Assembly: GCA_943371965.1 (NCBI GenBank) | Contig: CALRWV020000007.1 | Coordinates: 62,001-126,000, forward strand | DNA from: CALRWV02 sp943371965 | GTDB taxonomy: Bacteria > Bacteroidota > JABWAT01 | Direction of reading: 5' to 3' | DNA length: 64,000 bases | Shown here: positions 44,030 through 52,435 of the stretch, one piece after another | Layout of the letters: each line of letters starts with the position of its first letter | Position numbering within the stretch: the stretch's first letter is position 1 | Translations under genes and position numbers: made by a program | Notes under the pieces: generated by a model | Seen by the model: the letters and a program-made list of their open reading frames with translations, nothing else | Databases searched by the model: none | What the model was told of the DNA's origin: nothing

Positions 44030-44623
44030 ATGAAACCGATCGAAATAGATGAATTGCTTGATATTGTCAGATACGAAAAAGTAAGAAATGATTATCGTAA
44101 AGAAATTATTGAATACAAAAAGAACCGCCGCTTCTTTTTGGGTTCTCAAATATCGATGACTTTTGAAAACCGGAAAACCATGAAGTTCCAGATTCAGGAA
44201 ATGATGAGAGCAGAGCGGATGATTCATGACGAACCGATTCAAAGTGAAATTGAAGTTTACAATACCCTGATTCCGGCAGAAAATGAATTAAGTGCAACCT
44301 TGTTTATTGAAATTACAGAAGAAGAAAAAATCAAAGAAGACTTGCATAAATTTCTTGGTTTAACTGATGGAGAAAAACTCTGGATTCAAATGGGTGATCA
44401 TAAGGTCTTCGCGAAATTTGAAGAAGGCAGAAGTGAAGAAGATAAAATCAGTTCAGTTCATTATATCCGATTTACATTCACTGATGAAGAATTGAATTTG
44501 TTCAAACAATTTTCAAATCCCGCTTCAATCATGATTTCACAAAATGAGTACCGTTTTTATTCAGAACTAACAAAAGAAGCAAGACAAACTCTTTTGAACG
44601 ACTTGGAAGGAATTGGGGAATAA
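44030..44623 (+). CDS. DUF3501 family protein
   Basis: 197 residues from ATG 44030, behind an A-rich AAGGAAAAG segment; a longer frame to 43928 runs through the dispersed repeat and is rejected. The sequence MKPIEIDELLDIVRYEKVRNDYRKEIIEYKK opens in the family's way. Then FENRKTMKFQIQEMMRAERM near residue 43, and LFIEITEEEKIKEDLHKFLGL. Soluble, acidic, all-helical/strand mix, no cofactor motifs. DUF3501 genes are often next to the GlpC-like protein and rubrerythrin, as here. The function is not established. Confidence 0.85.
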   Translation: MKPIEIDELLDIVRYEKVRNDYRKEIIEYKKNRRFFLGSQISMTFENRKTMKFQIQEMMRAERMIHDEPIQSEIEVYNTLIPAENELSATLFIEITEEEKIKEDLHKFLGLTDGEKLWIQMGDHKVFAKFEEGRSEEDKISSVHYIRFTFTDEELNLFKQFSNPASIMISQNEYRFYSELTKEARQTLLNDLEGIGE

Positions 44624-44699
44624 TTTTGTTTTGACGCTGATACTCATTATTCTGAAAACATTCATAATATTCTGCGCAGTTCAGCGTCAAAAAATTATT
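44619..44699. terminator. Long inverted repeat between converging DUF3501 and SDR genes
   Basis: Arms 44619-44640 and 44681-44699 share TTTGACGCTGA and an AATAATTTT extension, about 18 bp with a small bulge. A 40-nt loop lies between, and A/T runs flank the arms. It overlaps the stop of the minus-strand gene. Likely a bidirectional terminator. Confidence 0.6.
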
Positions 44700-45375
44700 T
44701 CCGCGCCAATTTCACAATATCCCGCACTTCAAGAATCTGCTTTTCTTCTCCTTTGTAAACCGAATTGATCATTGCCATCCCCATCTCTGCCAAAGTTGAA
44801 GCAAGATTTGAAGAAAAGAGATTCAAAATTGGAAACAACCAACTCAGATATTTATATGGTTTTAAAGTATTTTTCAAACCAGGTGTCGGTTTCATAAAAC
44901 CGGGGCGAAAATTGTAAACCCGTTTGAATGGAAGTTTCATCAGATCATTTTCCGTTTTCCCTTTCACTCTTGCCCACATCATCTTGCCCTTTTCAGAACT
45001 GTCCGTTCCGCTTCCTGAGATATATCCAAAAATCATTTCGGGATTTTGTTTGACGAGTGTTTTAGCAAAGTTCATAGTAAGATCATAAGTCGATTTTTTG
45101 AATTGTTCTTCAGTCAATCCAACTGAAGAAACTCCAAGACAAAAGAAACAGGCATTATAACCAGTTAGATCAGCTTCGATTTTGGTAAGATCAAAAAAAT
45201 CTGAATGTATAATTTGACTCACTTTCGGATTTGATATTTCATAAGATCTTCTTCCTACAATTAGTATTTTTTCAACTGCAGGGTGATTGATGCATTCGTT
45301 CAAAACACCTTCCCCAACCATTCCGGTAACGCCAGTAATTATCACTCTTATTTTGTCGTGTGTCTGGATTTCCAT
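44695..45375 (-). CDS. NAD(P)-binding atypical SDR (HTATIP2/Yci-like)
   Basis: 226 residues. Rossmann loop VIITGVTGMVGEGVLNEC at the N-terminus. An ACFFCLGVSSVGLTEEQFKKSTYD stretch near residue 78 is typical of NAD-epimerase-like 'atypical' SDRs. A FGYISGSGTDSS replaces the catalytic Tyr-Lys, with RVKGKTENDLMKL after it, so dehydrogenase activity is uncertain. Members of this group are often annotated as epimerases with no proven reaction. It is transcribed alone, convergent with DUF3501, and shares the inverted repeat as terminator. Confidence 0.75.
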   Translation of the reverse strand: MEIQTHDKIRVIITGVTGMVGEGVLNECINHPAVEKILIVGRRSYEISNPKVSQIIHSDFFDLTKIEADLTGYNACFFCLGVSSVGLTEEQFKKSTYDLTMNFAKTLVKQNPEMIFGYISGSGTDSSEKGKMMWARVKGKTENDLMKLPFKRVYNFRPGFMKPTPGLKNTLKPYKYLSWLFPILNLFSSNLASTLAEMGMAMINSVYKGEEKQILEVRDIVKLARK

Positions 45376-45477
45376 ATTTTTCCTTCAATTTTGATGCAAT
45401 ATAAATATTTTTCGCATAGTTTTCTTCGTTCTGTTACAATTCTGGATTCTGATTTCTGAATTCTTTATTCTCGTGAC

Positions 45478-46332
45478 ATGAAAACTTTTTTCCTTTTTAT
45501 TGATGGATTGGGAATTGGTGAATTAACCGAATCAAATCCATTTACTTTCTGCAATGATTCTTTGCTGTATAAAATAATTAATGAATCAGATCCTGTTTAC
45601 AAATGCTTTCCTTCTGATGCACGCTTGGGAGTTGAAGGACTTCCTCAAAGCGGCACAGGACATGTTTCCATTCTTACAGGGAAAAATGCGGCACAGATTC
45701 TAGGAAAGCATCACGGACCTTTTCCGCACACAACTCAACGCGATTGGTTAAAAACGGAATCAATTGCCAGTTGGTGCGATGAAAACAAATTCAAATGGGA
45801 TGTTTTGAACGCATATCCGCCACAATATTTTACAGCTTTGGAACAGCGCAAAATCAGAATGAGCGCTTTTGCTTTTATGCAAACAATGAATAGTCATGAA
45901 ATGCATACTGCAAATGATCTCGCAAACAATCTCGGTTTTCCATCTCTATTAACTTTCAGCAGGTTGGAATTTTTTGGAGTACCGATCCCCAATAAATCAC
46001 CAAAGGAAGCTGTGAAATTGCTTATTGATTTATTTCAGAATCTTGATCTTGGAATTATCGAATATTTTGCGCTTGATCATTTGGGTCATGATCAGAAAAT
46101 GGACAGCGTAATAACCAGAATTTATGAAATTTCAGAATTCCTGTCTGAATTGAAATCCTACCAAAATGAACTTGCAATTGTTATCTGTGCAGATCACGGA
46201 AATGTTGAAGATTGCTCTTCCAAATCACACACTTTAAATCAGGTTCCAATTATTGTGAATCAGGAAATAAATTTCTTACCTTCATCCATTACCGATATAA
46301 AACAAATCATAACACAGTTTTTACTCAGATGA
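45478..46332 (+). CDS. Alkaline-phosphatase-superfamily metalloenzyme (iPGM-like)
   Basis: 284 residues. Family landmarks: N-terminal metal Asp FLFIDGLGIGELTE; QSGTGHVSILTGKNA near residue 60 with the Ser/Thr nucleophile; EYFALDHLGHDQKMD near 198 with Asp/His metal ligands; ICADHGNVEDCSSKSHT near 240. It resembles 2,3-bisphosphoglycerate-independent phosphoglycerate mutase but is much shorter, lacking the second domain, so it is a phosphatase or phosphodiesterase-type relative. The substrate is unknown. Preceding DNA (45424-45476) is rich in ATTCT words. comEC starts two bases after its stop, so they form an operon. Confidence 0.85.
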   Translation: MKTFFLFIDGLGIGELTESNPFTFCNDSLLYKIINESDPVYKCFPSDARLGVEGLPQSGTGHVSILTGKNAAQILGKHHGPFPHTTQRDWLKTESIASWCDENKFKWDVLNAYPPQYFTALEQRKIRMSAFAFMQTMNSHEMHTANDLANNLGFPSLLTFSRLEFFGVPIPNKSPKEAVKLLIDLFQNLDLGIIEYFALDHLGHDQKMDSVITRIYEISEFLSELKSYQNELAIVICADHGNVEDCSSKSHTLNQVPIIVNQEINFLPSSITDIKQIITQFLLR

Positions 46333-46333
46333 A

Positions 46334-48703
46334 ATGAAAAAAGTTCTTGAATTCAAGCGCCCTGTTGCGGTTCTGGCACTCTTCACATTACTTGGAATAT
46401 TATTTCCTCTAACTTTTTCCTTTGCTTCACCGTTTTACCTGACTGCGTTTTTTATAAGTCTGATTTCAGCATTGATTTTCAATTTTTCCTTCAAAAAAAA
46501 TGCTGCAGTTTATTTATCCGTTGGTCTTCGTACAATTTCAATTTTATTTGCCTGGATGTTTTTATTTTCGTGGCATTACTCAAATTCTGTTTCCAAAGAA
46601 CCACAATTTCCCACAACTTCTATCCATCTGTTTGGTTATATTGAATCCATTGACCGGCACACAACCAAAACAGCAGTTTCTAATTTCTCGATAACCGGTT
46701 TTAAATATGACACACTTCAGTTTGATGGAAATTTCAAGGTTCAATTTTATTCTGATTCAACTGTTTCCGCTTTTCTCCAGGAAGGTCGGGGATATGAGAT
46801 AAAAGCAGTTGTAACCCAACTTCCCCATCCCGATAATTTCTCTGAGTTTGATTATGGAAACTTTTTGCTTGACCAGAATATTTCAGGAGTTATCATTCAG
46901 AAAAATATTCTGGAAATGAAGCTGAATAAAAAATATGATTCTGAAACTGGATTACTGATTGGTTCGATCCGCCATTTTATTGAAAGTTCAATTGTAAAGT
47001 ACGTTCCTGATTTAATGGGACAGGCATTTGCCAGAGGTTTGATTCTGGGTTTCCGGTCCTGGATTCCAAATGAATTGTTAGGTTCATTCAGCTTGACAGG
47101 AACCATGCACGTTTTATCAGTCAGCGGTTTGAATGTTGCATTTGTAACACTTATCATTTTTACACCATTAATCCGCATCAGATCACTGTTTCCGATTCAT
47201 GGAGAAAGATTGCGTGTTTTTATTACTCTTATTGGAATTCTTCTTTACGGAACTTTGACAGGTTGGTCAATCAGCATTGTTAGAGCGGTTATTATGGCAG
47301 CAGTTTTCCTGCTCTCGTTTTTATTGGATAGAAAACGCGATGTCTGGTCATCAATTTCTCTTGCTTTTATTCTGGTTCTGTTTTTTGATCCAAGGCAAAT
47401 AACACAACCGGGATTTCTGCTTTCCTTTGCAGCAGTTTCAGGTATTCTTCATTTCAACAGAATGATCAAAGTAAAATCAAGAATCGGTGGTGATCTGCTC
47501 ATCACAGTTGCTTCACTTGCCGCAACATCACCATTCACCGTTTATTTTTTCAATTTACTTCCCTTAACAGGAATTGTTGCCAATCTGATTGTTGTACCCG
47601 GGACAACTTTAATTTTAACTTTTTCAATTCTGATGATTTTTTCAGGATTGTTTTCAGGTTATCTGGCTTCAGCATTTGGATCATCTGTCAGTTTTTTAAC
47701 TCATTTAATTGTTTTGTGTGTTGATGGAATTTCATCACTTCCACTATCAGGAATTCAGATTTCTGAAAATAAACTTTCCATCGTTTTTCTTTTGACAGGA
47801 ATTTCGTTAGCTGTCATCACTTTAACATTCAAGCGGAAAATTTTCCTTTATTCCTCCTTAATTATTACTGCATTTTTATTTCTTCTGTTTTGGGAAATTG
47901 AATCAAAGCAAAGTATTGTTTCTTTTCTTTCATGCGGACAGGGTGATTGTACCATGCTGAAAACAAGTTCGAATAAATTGGTTGTTATTGATTCCGGACC
48001 AATTAACGGGAATTCAAGAACCAATTCTTCAATGATTCAGGAACGGATGAAAAGATGGGGATTTTCAGAAATTGATTATCTGATCATTTCACATCCGCAC
48101 CTCGATCATTTTGGCGGATTACTTGGGATGGAAAATAAAATTCCGGTTAAAATTATTATGATCGGTGATACAACACATTCATCAGGTTTGTTCAAAAGTT
48201 GGCTGTCAAAATATGACTCATCCGGTTCTCAGATTTTACAGATTCAGACAAAATCAGAATTGAAATTTGGTTCCTTCGAAAAAATTGAACTGTTCAATAT
48301 TCCTCTAAAAACAGCGAATGCAAACAATTCAAGCCTGATTTCAAAATATTATTACGGGAATAATTCTGTAGTATTTATGGGAGATTCAGAAAAAGAACAG
48401 GAGCAATTAATTCTAACTCAGATTGATGAAAAATGGTTTCAGACCGATGTTTTCAAAGTTTCACATCACGGAAGCAGAACCAGTTCATCGGATGATTTGA
48501 TGCAAAAAGCTGATGCAGATTTTGCGGTTGTTTCGGTTGCGAGAAAAAATAAATACAGATTGCCCAACAAAGAAATTCTTTTCAAATGGGTTAATGACGG
48601 TAGCGAATTATTTGATACCAGTTTAAATGGAGAAATCAGGTTTTATCTGGATGGAGAAAAAATGGTGGTGGAAAATTTTAAAGGAAGGTCTTTGATGAAA
48701 TAA
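46334..48703 (+). CDS. comEC: ComEC/Rec2-family DNA-uptake channel
   Basis: 789 residues. Multi-pass membrane protein that carries single-stranded DNA across the inner membrane during natural transformation. N-terminal helices (about 10-60), a soluble OB-like DUF4131 region (about 95-190), then the competence domain with about eight helices: GTMHVLSVSGLNVAFVTLII near residue 255 and ARGLILGFRSWIP before it. The C-terminal metallo-beta-lactamase domain has FLSCGQGDCTML near 533 and SHPHLDHFGGLLG near 578, plus VFKVSHHGSRTSSS. All three parts are present, so it may be functional. Other competence genes are not in the window. Confidence 0.93.
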   Translation: MKKVLEFKRPVAVLALFTLLGILFPLTFSFASPFYLTAFFISLISALIFNFSFKKNAAVYLSVGLRTISILFAWMFLFSWHYSNSVSKEPQFPTTSIHLFGYIESIDRHTTKTAVSNFSITGFKYDTLQFDGNFKVQFYSDSTVSAFLQEGRGYEIKAVVTQLPHPDNFSEFDYGNFLLDQNISGVIIQKNILEMKLNKKYDSETGLLIGSIRHFIESSIVKYVPDLMGQAFARGLILGFRSWIPNELLGSFSLTGTMHVLSVSGLNVAFVTLIIFTPLIRIRSLFPIHGERLRVFITLIGILLYGTLTGWSISIVRAVIMAAVFLLSFLLDRKRDVWSSISLAFILVLFFDPRQITQPGFLLSFAAVSGILHFNRMIKVKSRIGGDLLITVASLAATSPFTVYFFNLLPLTGIVANLIVVPGTTLILTFSILMIFSGLFSGYLASAFGSSVSFLTHLIVLCVDGISSLPLSGIQISENKLSIVFLLTGISLAVITLTFKRKIFLYSSLIITAFLFLLFWEIESKQSIVSFLSCGQGDCTMLKTSSNKLVVIDSGPINGNSRTNSSMIQERMKRWGFSEIDYLIISHPHLDHFGGLLGMENKIPVKIIMIGDTTHSSGLFKSWLSKYDSSGSQILQIQTKSELKFGSFEKIELFNIPLKTANANNSSLISKYYYGNNSVVFMGDSEKEQEQLILTQIDEKWFQTDVFKVSHHGSRTSSSDDLMQKADADFAVVSVARKNKYRLPNKEILFKWVNDGSELFDTSLNGEIRFYLDGEKMVVENFKGRSLMK

Positions 48704-48705
48704 AG

Positions 48706-48745
48706 ATTTTGTCAGAAAGGGAGTCAATTCCCTTTCTGACAAAAT
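48706..48745. terminator. Bidirectional hairpin after comEC
   Basis: Perfect 17-bp stem (48706-48722 with 48729-48745) and 6-nt loop, with an ATTTTG/CAAAAT base. It sits between converging comEC and the haem-barrel gene. Confidence 0.85.
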
Positions 48746-48753
48746 GATAAATT

Positions 48754-49863
48754 TTAGAAATAAAAGTGTGTCATTAACAACCCACTGGCAAAACTTATTT
48801 CTTTAAAGCTGCCAGGGTTAACCGGGTCTGCGATTTTATCAGTTTGCTGTTGAATCATTGGCTCCAATTCAAATCCTGTTGTGAAAAATAAAGGAATTCC
48901 AATTGTAAATCGTGACTGTTGTCCTGATTCAGAACCTTTATCCGGTTTTAAAAAATCAAACTGACCTCTAATTTGTAGTCCTTCAATTGGTGCAACAGTT
49001 AACTCACCCAAATAAATGTAACCTTTTAATTCTGTGCCCGAACTTTTATCTGAAGTAAAAATGAATTCATCTGAAAAAGAAATCAAATTAACCAAACTTA
49101 AATGATTGAAAACAGAAACATTGTTTTTGTTGGGTAGTGACATATAACTGACTCCCCATAAAGTTGAAATTTCACTGAAATTAAATAAATATCTACCTGT
49201 AATGATTCCCATTTTATTTTTATTGCCATATTCAGCTGAACCACTATTTACGTTTCCAATGTATGTTGAAATATTCCAATCTTCCTGTTCAATCCCATTT
49301 TCAAAACCGACATAATATCCAAAATTACTCAGTCCTGTTTCTTCACGTGTAAAAGCACGATGATCTGGTGTTCTCAACCCATAATCAGGAACAAAATATC
49401 CAGCCTTAAAATAATAGCCAAAAGATGTTGGACTAAATTTTCCATAAAGTTCAGAATTATTATAAGTAGTAAATCCGTTCGTTAACCCATTAAAAGCCAA
49501 TGTGGAGTAAACTTTTATTGATTTGGAGAGAGAATATAGACCATAAATTGAACCTTCCATTTGAATTAAACTTGCAGATTTTGATTTCTCATCTGCAAAT
49601 GTCATCGTCCTCATATCGCCACCAATTCTAATTTTTTCATTAATTTGAGGATCAAAATCATAATCTTCAGTTTGAAAAGTCTTCATCATTAAGTTTTCAG
49701 CAGCAAACAGATTTCCACGTTCGGTACGAATTCCACCTCCATTAATATTAAAATGGCAACTTGAACATTTTTCGCCTGCAAGTGCCCCAAAACGCGGATA
49801 TGCAAAAACGATACTCGGCAGCAAAATCATTGTTAAAACAAAAGTTATCTTCATTTTCTTCAT
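48754..49863 (-). CDS. Outer-membrane beta-barrel with N-terminal CxxCH haem motif
   Basis: 369 residues. Signal peptide to about 21. A single c-type haem site CSSCH (Cys33, Cys36, His37) lies just inside the mature N-terminus, in the context FGALAGEKCSSCHFN. From about residue 75 the sequence is a barrel: alternating strands such as GSIYGLYSLSKSIKVYSTLAFN, FGYYFKAGYFVPDYG, RYLFNFSEISTLWGVSY, and the C-terminus GLLMTHFYF ends in Phe. A cytochrome module fused to a porin suggests electron transfer at the outer membrane. No methionine axial ligand can be assigned. The SD AAAAGGA at a good distance sets the start. Confidence 0.75.
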   Translation of the reverse strand: MKKMKITFVLTMILLPSIVFAYPRFGALAGEKCSSCHFNINGGGIRTERGNLFAAENLMMKTFQTEDYDFDPQINEKIRIGGDMRTMTFADEKSKSASLIQMEGSIYGLYSLSKSIKVYSTLAFNGLTNGFTTYNNSELYGKFSPTSFGYYFKAGYFVPDYGLRTPDHRAFTREETGLSNFGYYVGFENGIEQEDWNISTYIGNVNSGSAEYGNKNKMGIITGRYLFNFSEISTLWGVSYMSLPNKNNVSVFNHLSLVNLISFSDEFIFTSDKSSGTELKGYIYLGELTVAPIEGLQIRGQFDFLKPDKGSESGQQSRFTIGIPLFFTTGFELEPMIQQQTDKIADPVNPGSFKEISFASGLLMTHFYF

Positions 49864-50001
49864 ATTGGCATCCTTTTACTTTTTGTGATTGGTAAAAATA
49901 GTAAAAAACCCTTTAATAAAAAGTGCTTTTTTATATTTTGTATAAATTAAAAGGAATTGAGTTTTAAACGATCGGGAGAGTATAAACAGATTTGAAAGAC
50001 T

Positions 50002-50499
50002 TTATCTTGACTGAATCATTTTTTTGTCGTCATCTTGATTCCACGTTCCCATTGTGAATTTTCCGATTTCAATAAATTGAAGCAAATCAAGGACCTGAAT
50101 AAGTGATTCATACTTTGATTTTGTGTTTGCTTTAACAACCACACCTTCAAACTCTTCATCATTTTTCATTTCCATTAACTTTGTTTGAAGCTCAAGAAGT
50201 GAAAGTTTGGTTGTGTTTCCATTTGAATCTTTCAGAAGGAATTCTGACTGATCGTTGATGTAAATTATTCCTGTCTTTCCCTGATCCTGATTCGATTGGG
50301 AGACTTTTTTCTCGTCTGGCAATTTCATTTGAAGTGCAGTCGGTTTTTTGAAAACAGTTGTCAGCATAAAAAATGTAAGCAGTAAAAAAGCTACATCCAC
50401 CATCGGAGTCATATCAATACGAAATGGAATTCTTGATTTTTTCTGATGAAAACTTTGCGATTCAAGCAGCTCCCTGATGATGTGATCATTTGAAGACAT
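50002..50499 (-). CDS. ExbD/TolR-family protein (second)
   Basis: 165 residues from ATG 50499, which lies behind GGAAGGTGA; the TTG at 50505 is too close to that site. One N-terminal membrane helix: MTPMVDVAFLLLTFFMLT, containing the ion-path Asp of the ExbD/TolR/MotB family. A periplasmic domain follows (about 60-155). It is the last gene of the ExbB-ExbD-ExbD operon. It differs from the first ExbD in the periplasmic part, so the motor may carry a mixed pair. Confidence 0.9.
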   Translation of the reverse strand: MSSNDHIIRELLESQSFHQKKSRIPFRIDMTPMVDVAFLLLTFFMLTTVFKKPTALQMKLPDEKKVSQSNQDQGKTGIIYINDQSEFLLKDSNGNTTKLSLLELQTKLMEMKNDEEFEGVVVKANTKSKYESLIQVLDLLQFIEIGKFTMGTWNQDDDKKMIQSR

Positions 50500-50501
50500 A
50501 A

Positions 50502-50957
50502 TCAATCACCTTCCGTAAGCATATTGAAGCGTTTAATTTTGTTTATTTTCAAAATTCTCATCACATCCTGAATATTTCCGTAACTGACATCTTTATCACT
50601 TTTCAGAACAACATTGAAAGTAGAATCTTTTACAACAAAACTTTTCAGCAATGAATCAAGGCGCGAATTTGAAATTTGCACTTTTGTTCCGGGAATATAA
50701 CCAAGAATGGTATCTCTGATCGTCATTGATTCGAGCAGAAGGTATAAAGGTTTTCCTTCAGTCATTGAAAGTGTTAGAGTGTTGGTTTGGGGAGCCAGTC
50801 CGTTTGATTTTGCTTTTGGAAGTACAATTGGGACTGCATCGCTTGAAGAAAATTGTGCTGTCAGCATAAAAAAAGTTAAAAGAAGAAAAGCAACATCCAC
50901 AAGCGGTGTCATATCAATGTGAATTTTTTTTTTTCCCTTTCCCTGCGGAAAATCCAT
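50502..50957 (-). CDS. ExbD/TolR-family protein (first)
   Basis: 151 residues. N-terminal basic KGKKKIHIDMTPLVDVAFLLLTFFMLTAQF with the conserved Asp in the helix. A periplasmic C-terminal domain contains VVLKSDKDVSYGNIQDVMRILK, the typical ExbD tail. The ATG overlaps the ExbB stop as TAATG, so it is translationally coupled. It converts proton flow into mechanical work with ExbB. No TonB is in the window, so what it energises is unknown. Confidence 0.92.
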   Translation of the reverse strand: MDFPQGKGKKKIHIDMTPLVDVAFLLLTFFMLTAQFSSSDAVPIVLPKAKSNGLAPQTNTLTLSMTEGKPLYLLLESMTIRDTILGYIPGTKVQISNSRLDSLLKSFVVKDSTFNVVLKSDKDVSYGNIQDVMRILKINKIKRFNMLTEGD

Positions 50958-51676
50958 TACGCTTCCTCATCAAGAAGATGAATCATCATTTGTTTGGAAG
51001 AATCTGAAATATATTGTGAATATTTATCTATTTTGGAAGTGAAATAATTGTAGAAAATGATGGCAAGAATGGCCACCATTAATCCACCCGCTGTGTTGAT
51101 CAGAGCCTCAGAAATTCCCAAAGAAAGTTGTACAGCGTCAGGTGCCCCATGCTGTGAAAGTGCCCTGAAAGATCTGATCATTCCAACAGTAGTTCCGAGC
51201 AAACCTACCATCGTAGAAATAGAAGCTATGGTTGACATGGCTGATAAATTCTGTTCAAGTGAAGGTTGTTCAGAAATCATTGAATCAGAAATAGACTTGC
51301 TCATTTCAATATAAATTCTGTCTGCAGAACTTCCCTTTTCTTTTTCCTTTGTGAATTTTTTCAGGCCGGAATTCAGAACCCGTGAAAGTATGCTGTTATG
51401 CTGATCGAGAATAAATTTTCCCTCACTTATTTTTTTCTCTGAAAGCTTGAAATAAAATTCAGCAGTCAGTTTTGCGGAGGATCCTTTTCCTTCCAGAATT
51501 TTGATCGATATGAATCTTTCAATTATATATCCGATCAGAATGATGCTTAATGAAAGAAGCAGAATGATTAAATATCCGCCATCTTTGATAAAATCAGGAA
51601 GCAGGAAAAAGTAAATCAAAGTTGATGTTATCAGTGAAAGTATAATTAGAATTAAATTGAAAAGCCTGAAATTCAT
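50957..51676 (-). CDS. MotA/TolQ/ExbB-family proton channel
   Basis: 239 residues. Two N-terminal membrane helices (about 5-28 and 32-52), a cytoplasmic region (55-150), and the diagnostic MVGLLGTTVGMIRSFRALS near residue 157 followed by LSLGISEALINTAGGLMVAILAIIFYNYF, the two conserved transmembrane segments that line the proton path. Same operon as the two ExbD proteins. Its start lies three bases after the stop of the upstream lipoprotein-like gene, so that gene may be a functional partner. Confidence 0.93.
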   Translation of the reverse strand: MNFRLFNLILIILSLITSTLIYFFLLPDFIKDGGYLIILLLSLSIILIGYIIERFISIKILEGKGSSAKLTAEFYFKLSEKKISEGKFILDQHNSILSRVLNSGLKKFTKEKEKGSSADRIYIEMSKSISDSMISEQPSLEQNLSAMSTIASISTMVGLLGTTVGMIRSFRALSQHGAPDAVQLSLGISEALINTAGGLMVAILAIIFYNYFTSKIDKYSQYISDSSKQMMIHLLDEEA

Positions 51677-51679
51677 AAG

Positions 51680-52306
51680 TTATTCGATGATTATGGTTCT
51701 GTTTGATTGTTTAAAAGGAACGATGTAGTATTTCTTCAAGATGGTATTTGGAAGTTCGTAATCAAAATAGGCTGTCAGTTTTCTGATTTCATTTTCTTCC
51801 GAAATGGAAACCAGTAAAATCGGAAAACGAAATTTGTTTGTGTAAGGACTGTCGTTTAATAATGTGTAAGAAGGAAAAAGTTTGTAGTTTTCAGAGTGCT
51901 TTATTTTTTTCTCTTTCACCAGTAAAAAATTATATCCTGAATTGATATCACCTGCTGAATCTGCGTATGAAACTTCTCCATAACCCAAAGTGTCAATTGA
52001 GATTGAAGTTTGTTTAAAGAGTTCCATTTCTTCATCGATCAGTGGTCTTGAAATAATAATATTTTTCCTGAAGAAAAGTTCAGCAATCAATTTTCTTGAT
52101 GTCCCACCTGCTTCAATGACAGCATTGGGTTGGTATAACATATTATAATGCGAATATGCTTCTTCAAACGGAATTTTAAGTTCATTTTCTGCATAAACAA
52201 TAATGGGAGGCTGGTTTGGATTTTTACAGGAGAAAAATAGAAGTGATATAAATATGGGAAGAAAAAAAGTCGGGGCGACAAGATTTGAACTTGCGGCCTT
52301 ACCCAC
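51680..52306 (-). CDS. Lipoprotein-like hypothetical protein with uncertain start abutting tRNA-Pro
   Basis: The clear part is FLPIFISLLFFSC followed by KNPNQPP and about 180 soluble residues; LLFFSC is a good lipobox. No ATG precedes it: the first in-frame options are GTG 52306, inside the tRNA-Pro gene, or TTG 52387 upstream of the tRNA. GTG gives MGKAASSNLVAPT before the hydrophobic run, a workable signal peptide. Residues before about 52270 translate tRNA and are suspect. The mature part has no family I recognise. It ends three bases before ExbB, which links it to that motor operon. Confidence 0.5.
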   Translation of the reverse strand: MGKAASSNLVAPTFFLPIFISLLFFSCKNPNQPPIIVYAENELKIPFEEAYSHYNMLYQPNAVIEAGGTSRKLIAELFFRKNIIISRPLIDEEMELFKQTSISIDTLGYGEVSYADSAGDINSGYNFLLVKEKKIKHSENYKLFPSYTLLNDSPYTNKFRFPILLVSISEENEIRKLTAYFDYELPNTILKKYYIVPFKQSNRTIIIE

Positions 52307-52343
52307 CCCAAGGGTACGCGCTACCGGGCTGCGCCACGCCCCG
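52270..52343 (-). tRNA. tRNA-Pro (anticodon GGG)
   Basis: 74 nt. Acceptor stem CGGGGCG/CGCCCCG, D-arm GCGC...GCGC, anticodon stem TACCC/GGGTA with loop TTGGGGT (anticodon GGG, reading proline codons CCC and CCU), T-arm GCAAG-TTCAAAT-CTTGT, discriminator A. CCA is not encoded. ACTTTTTTT follows directly on the minus strand. Confidence 0.95.
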
Positions 52344-52435
52344 AATAATTGAGATGCGAAATTAACTTTGAGGAAAAGAGAAATCAAGAAGTGAACGCTG
52401 TTCTGAGTTTTATTTGCGCTTAAAGGGAAATATTT

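Noticed and set aside
45424..45476. ATTCT-rich stretch before the phosphatase-superfamily gene as a binding-site array
   Set aside because: Spacing is irregular and resembles low-complexity sequence rather than operators.
52270..52387. Coding sequence through the tRNA
   Set aside because: The segment folds as tRNA-Pro; its translation is not protein-like, apart from a possible GTG start noted separately.
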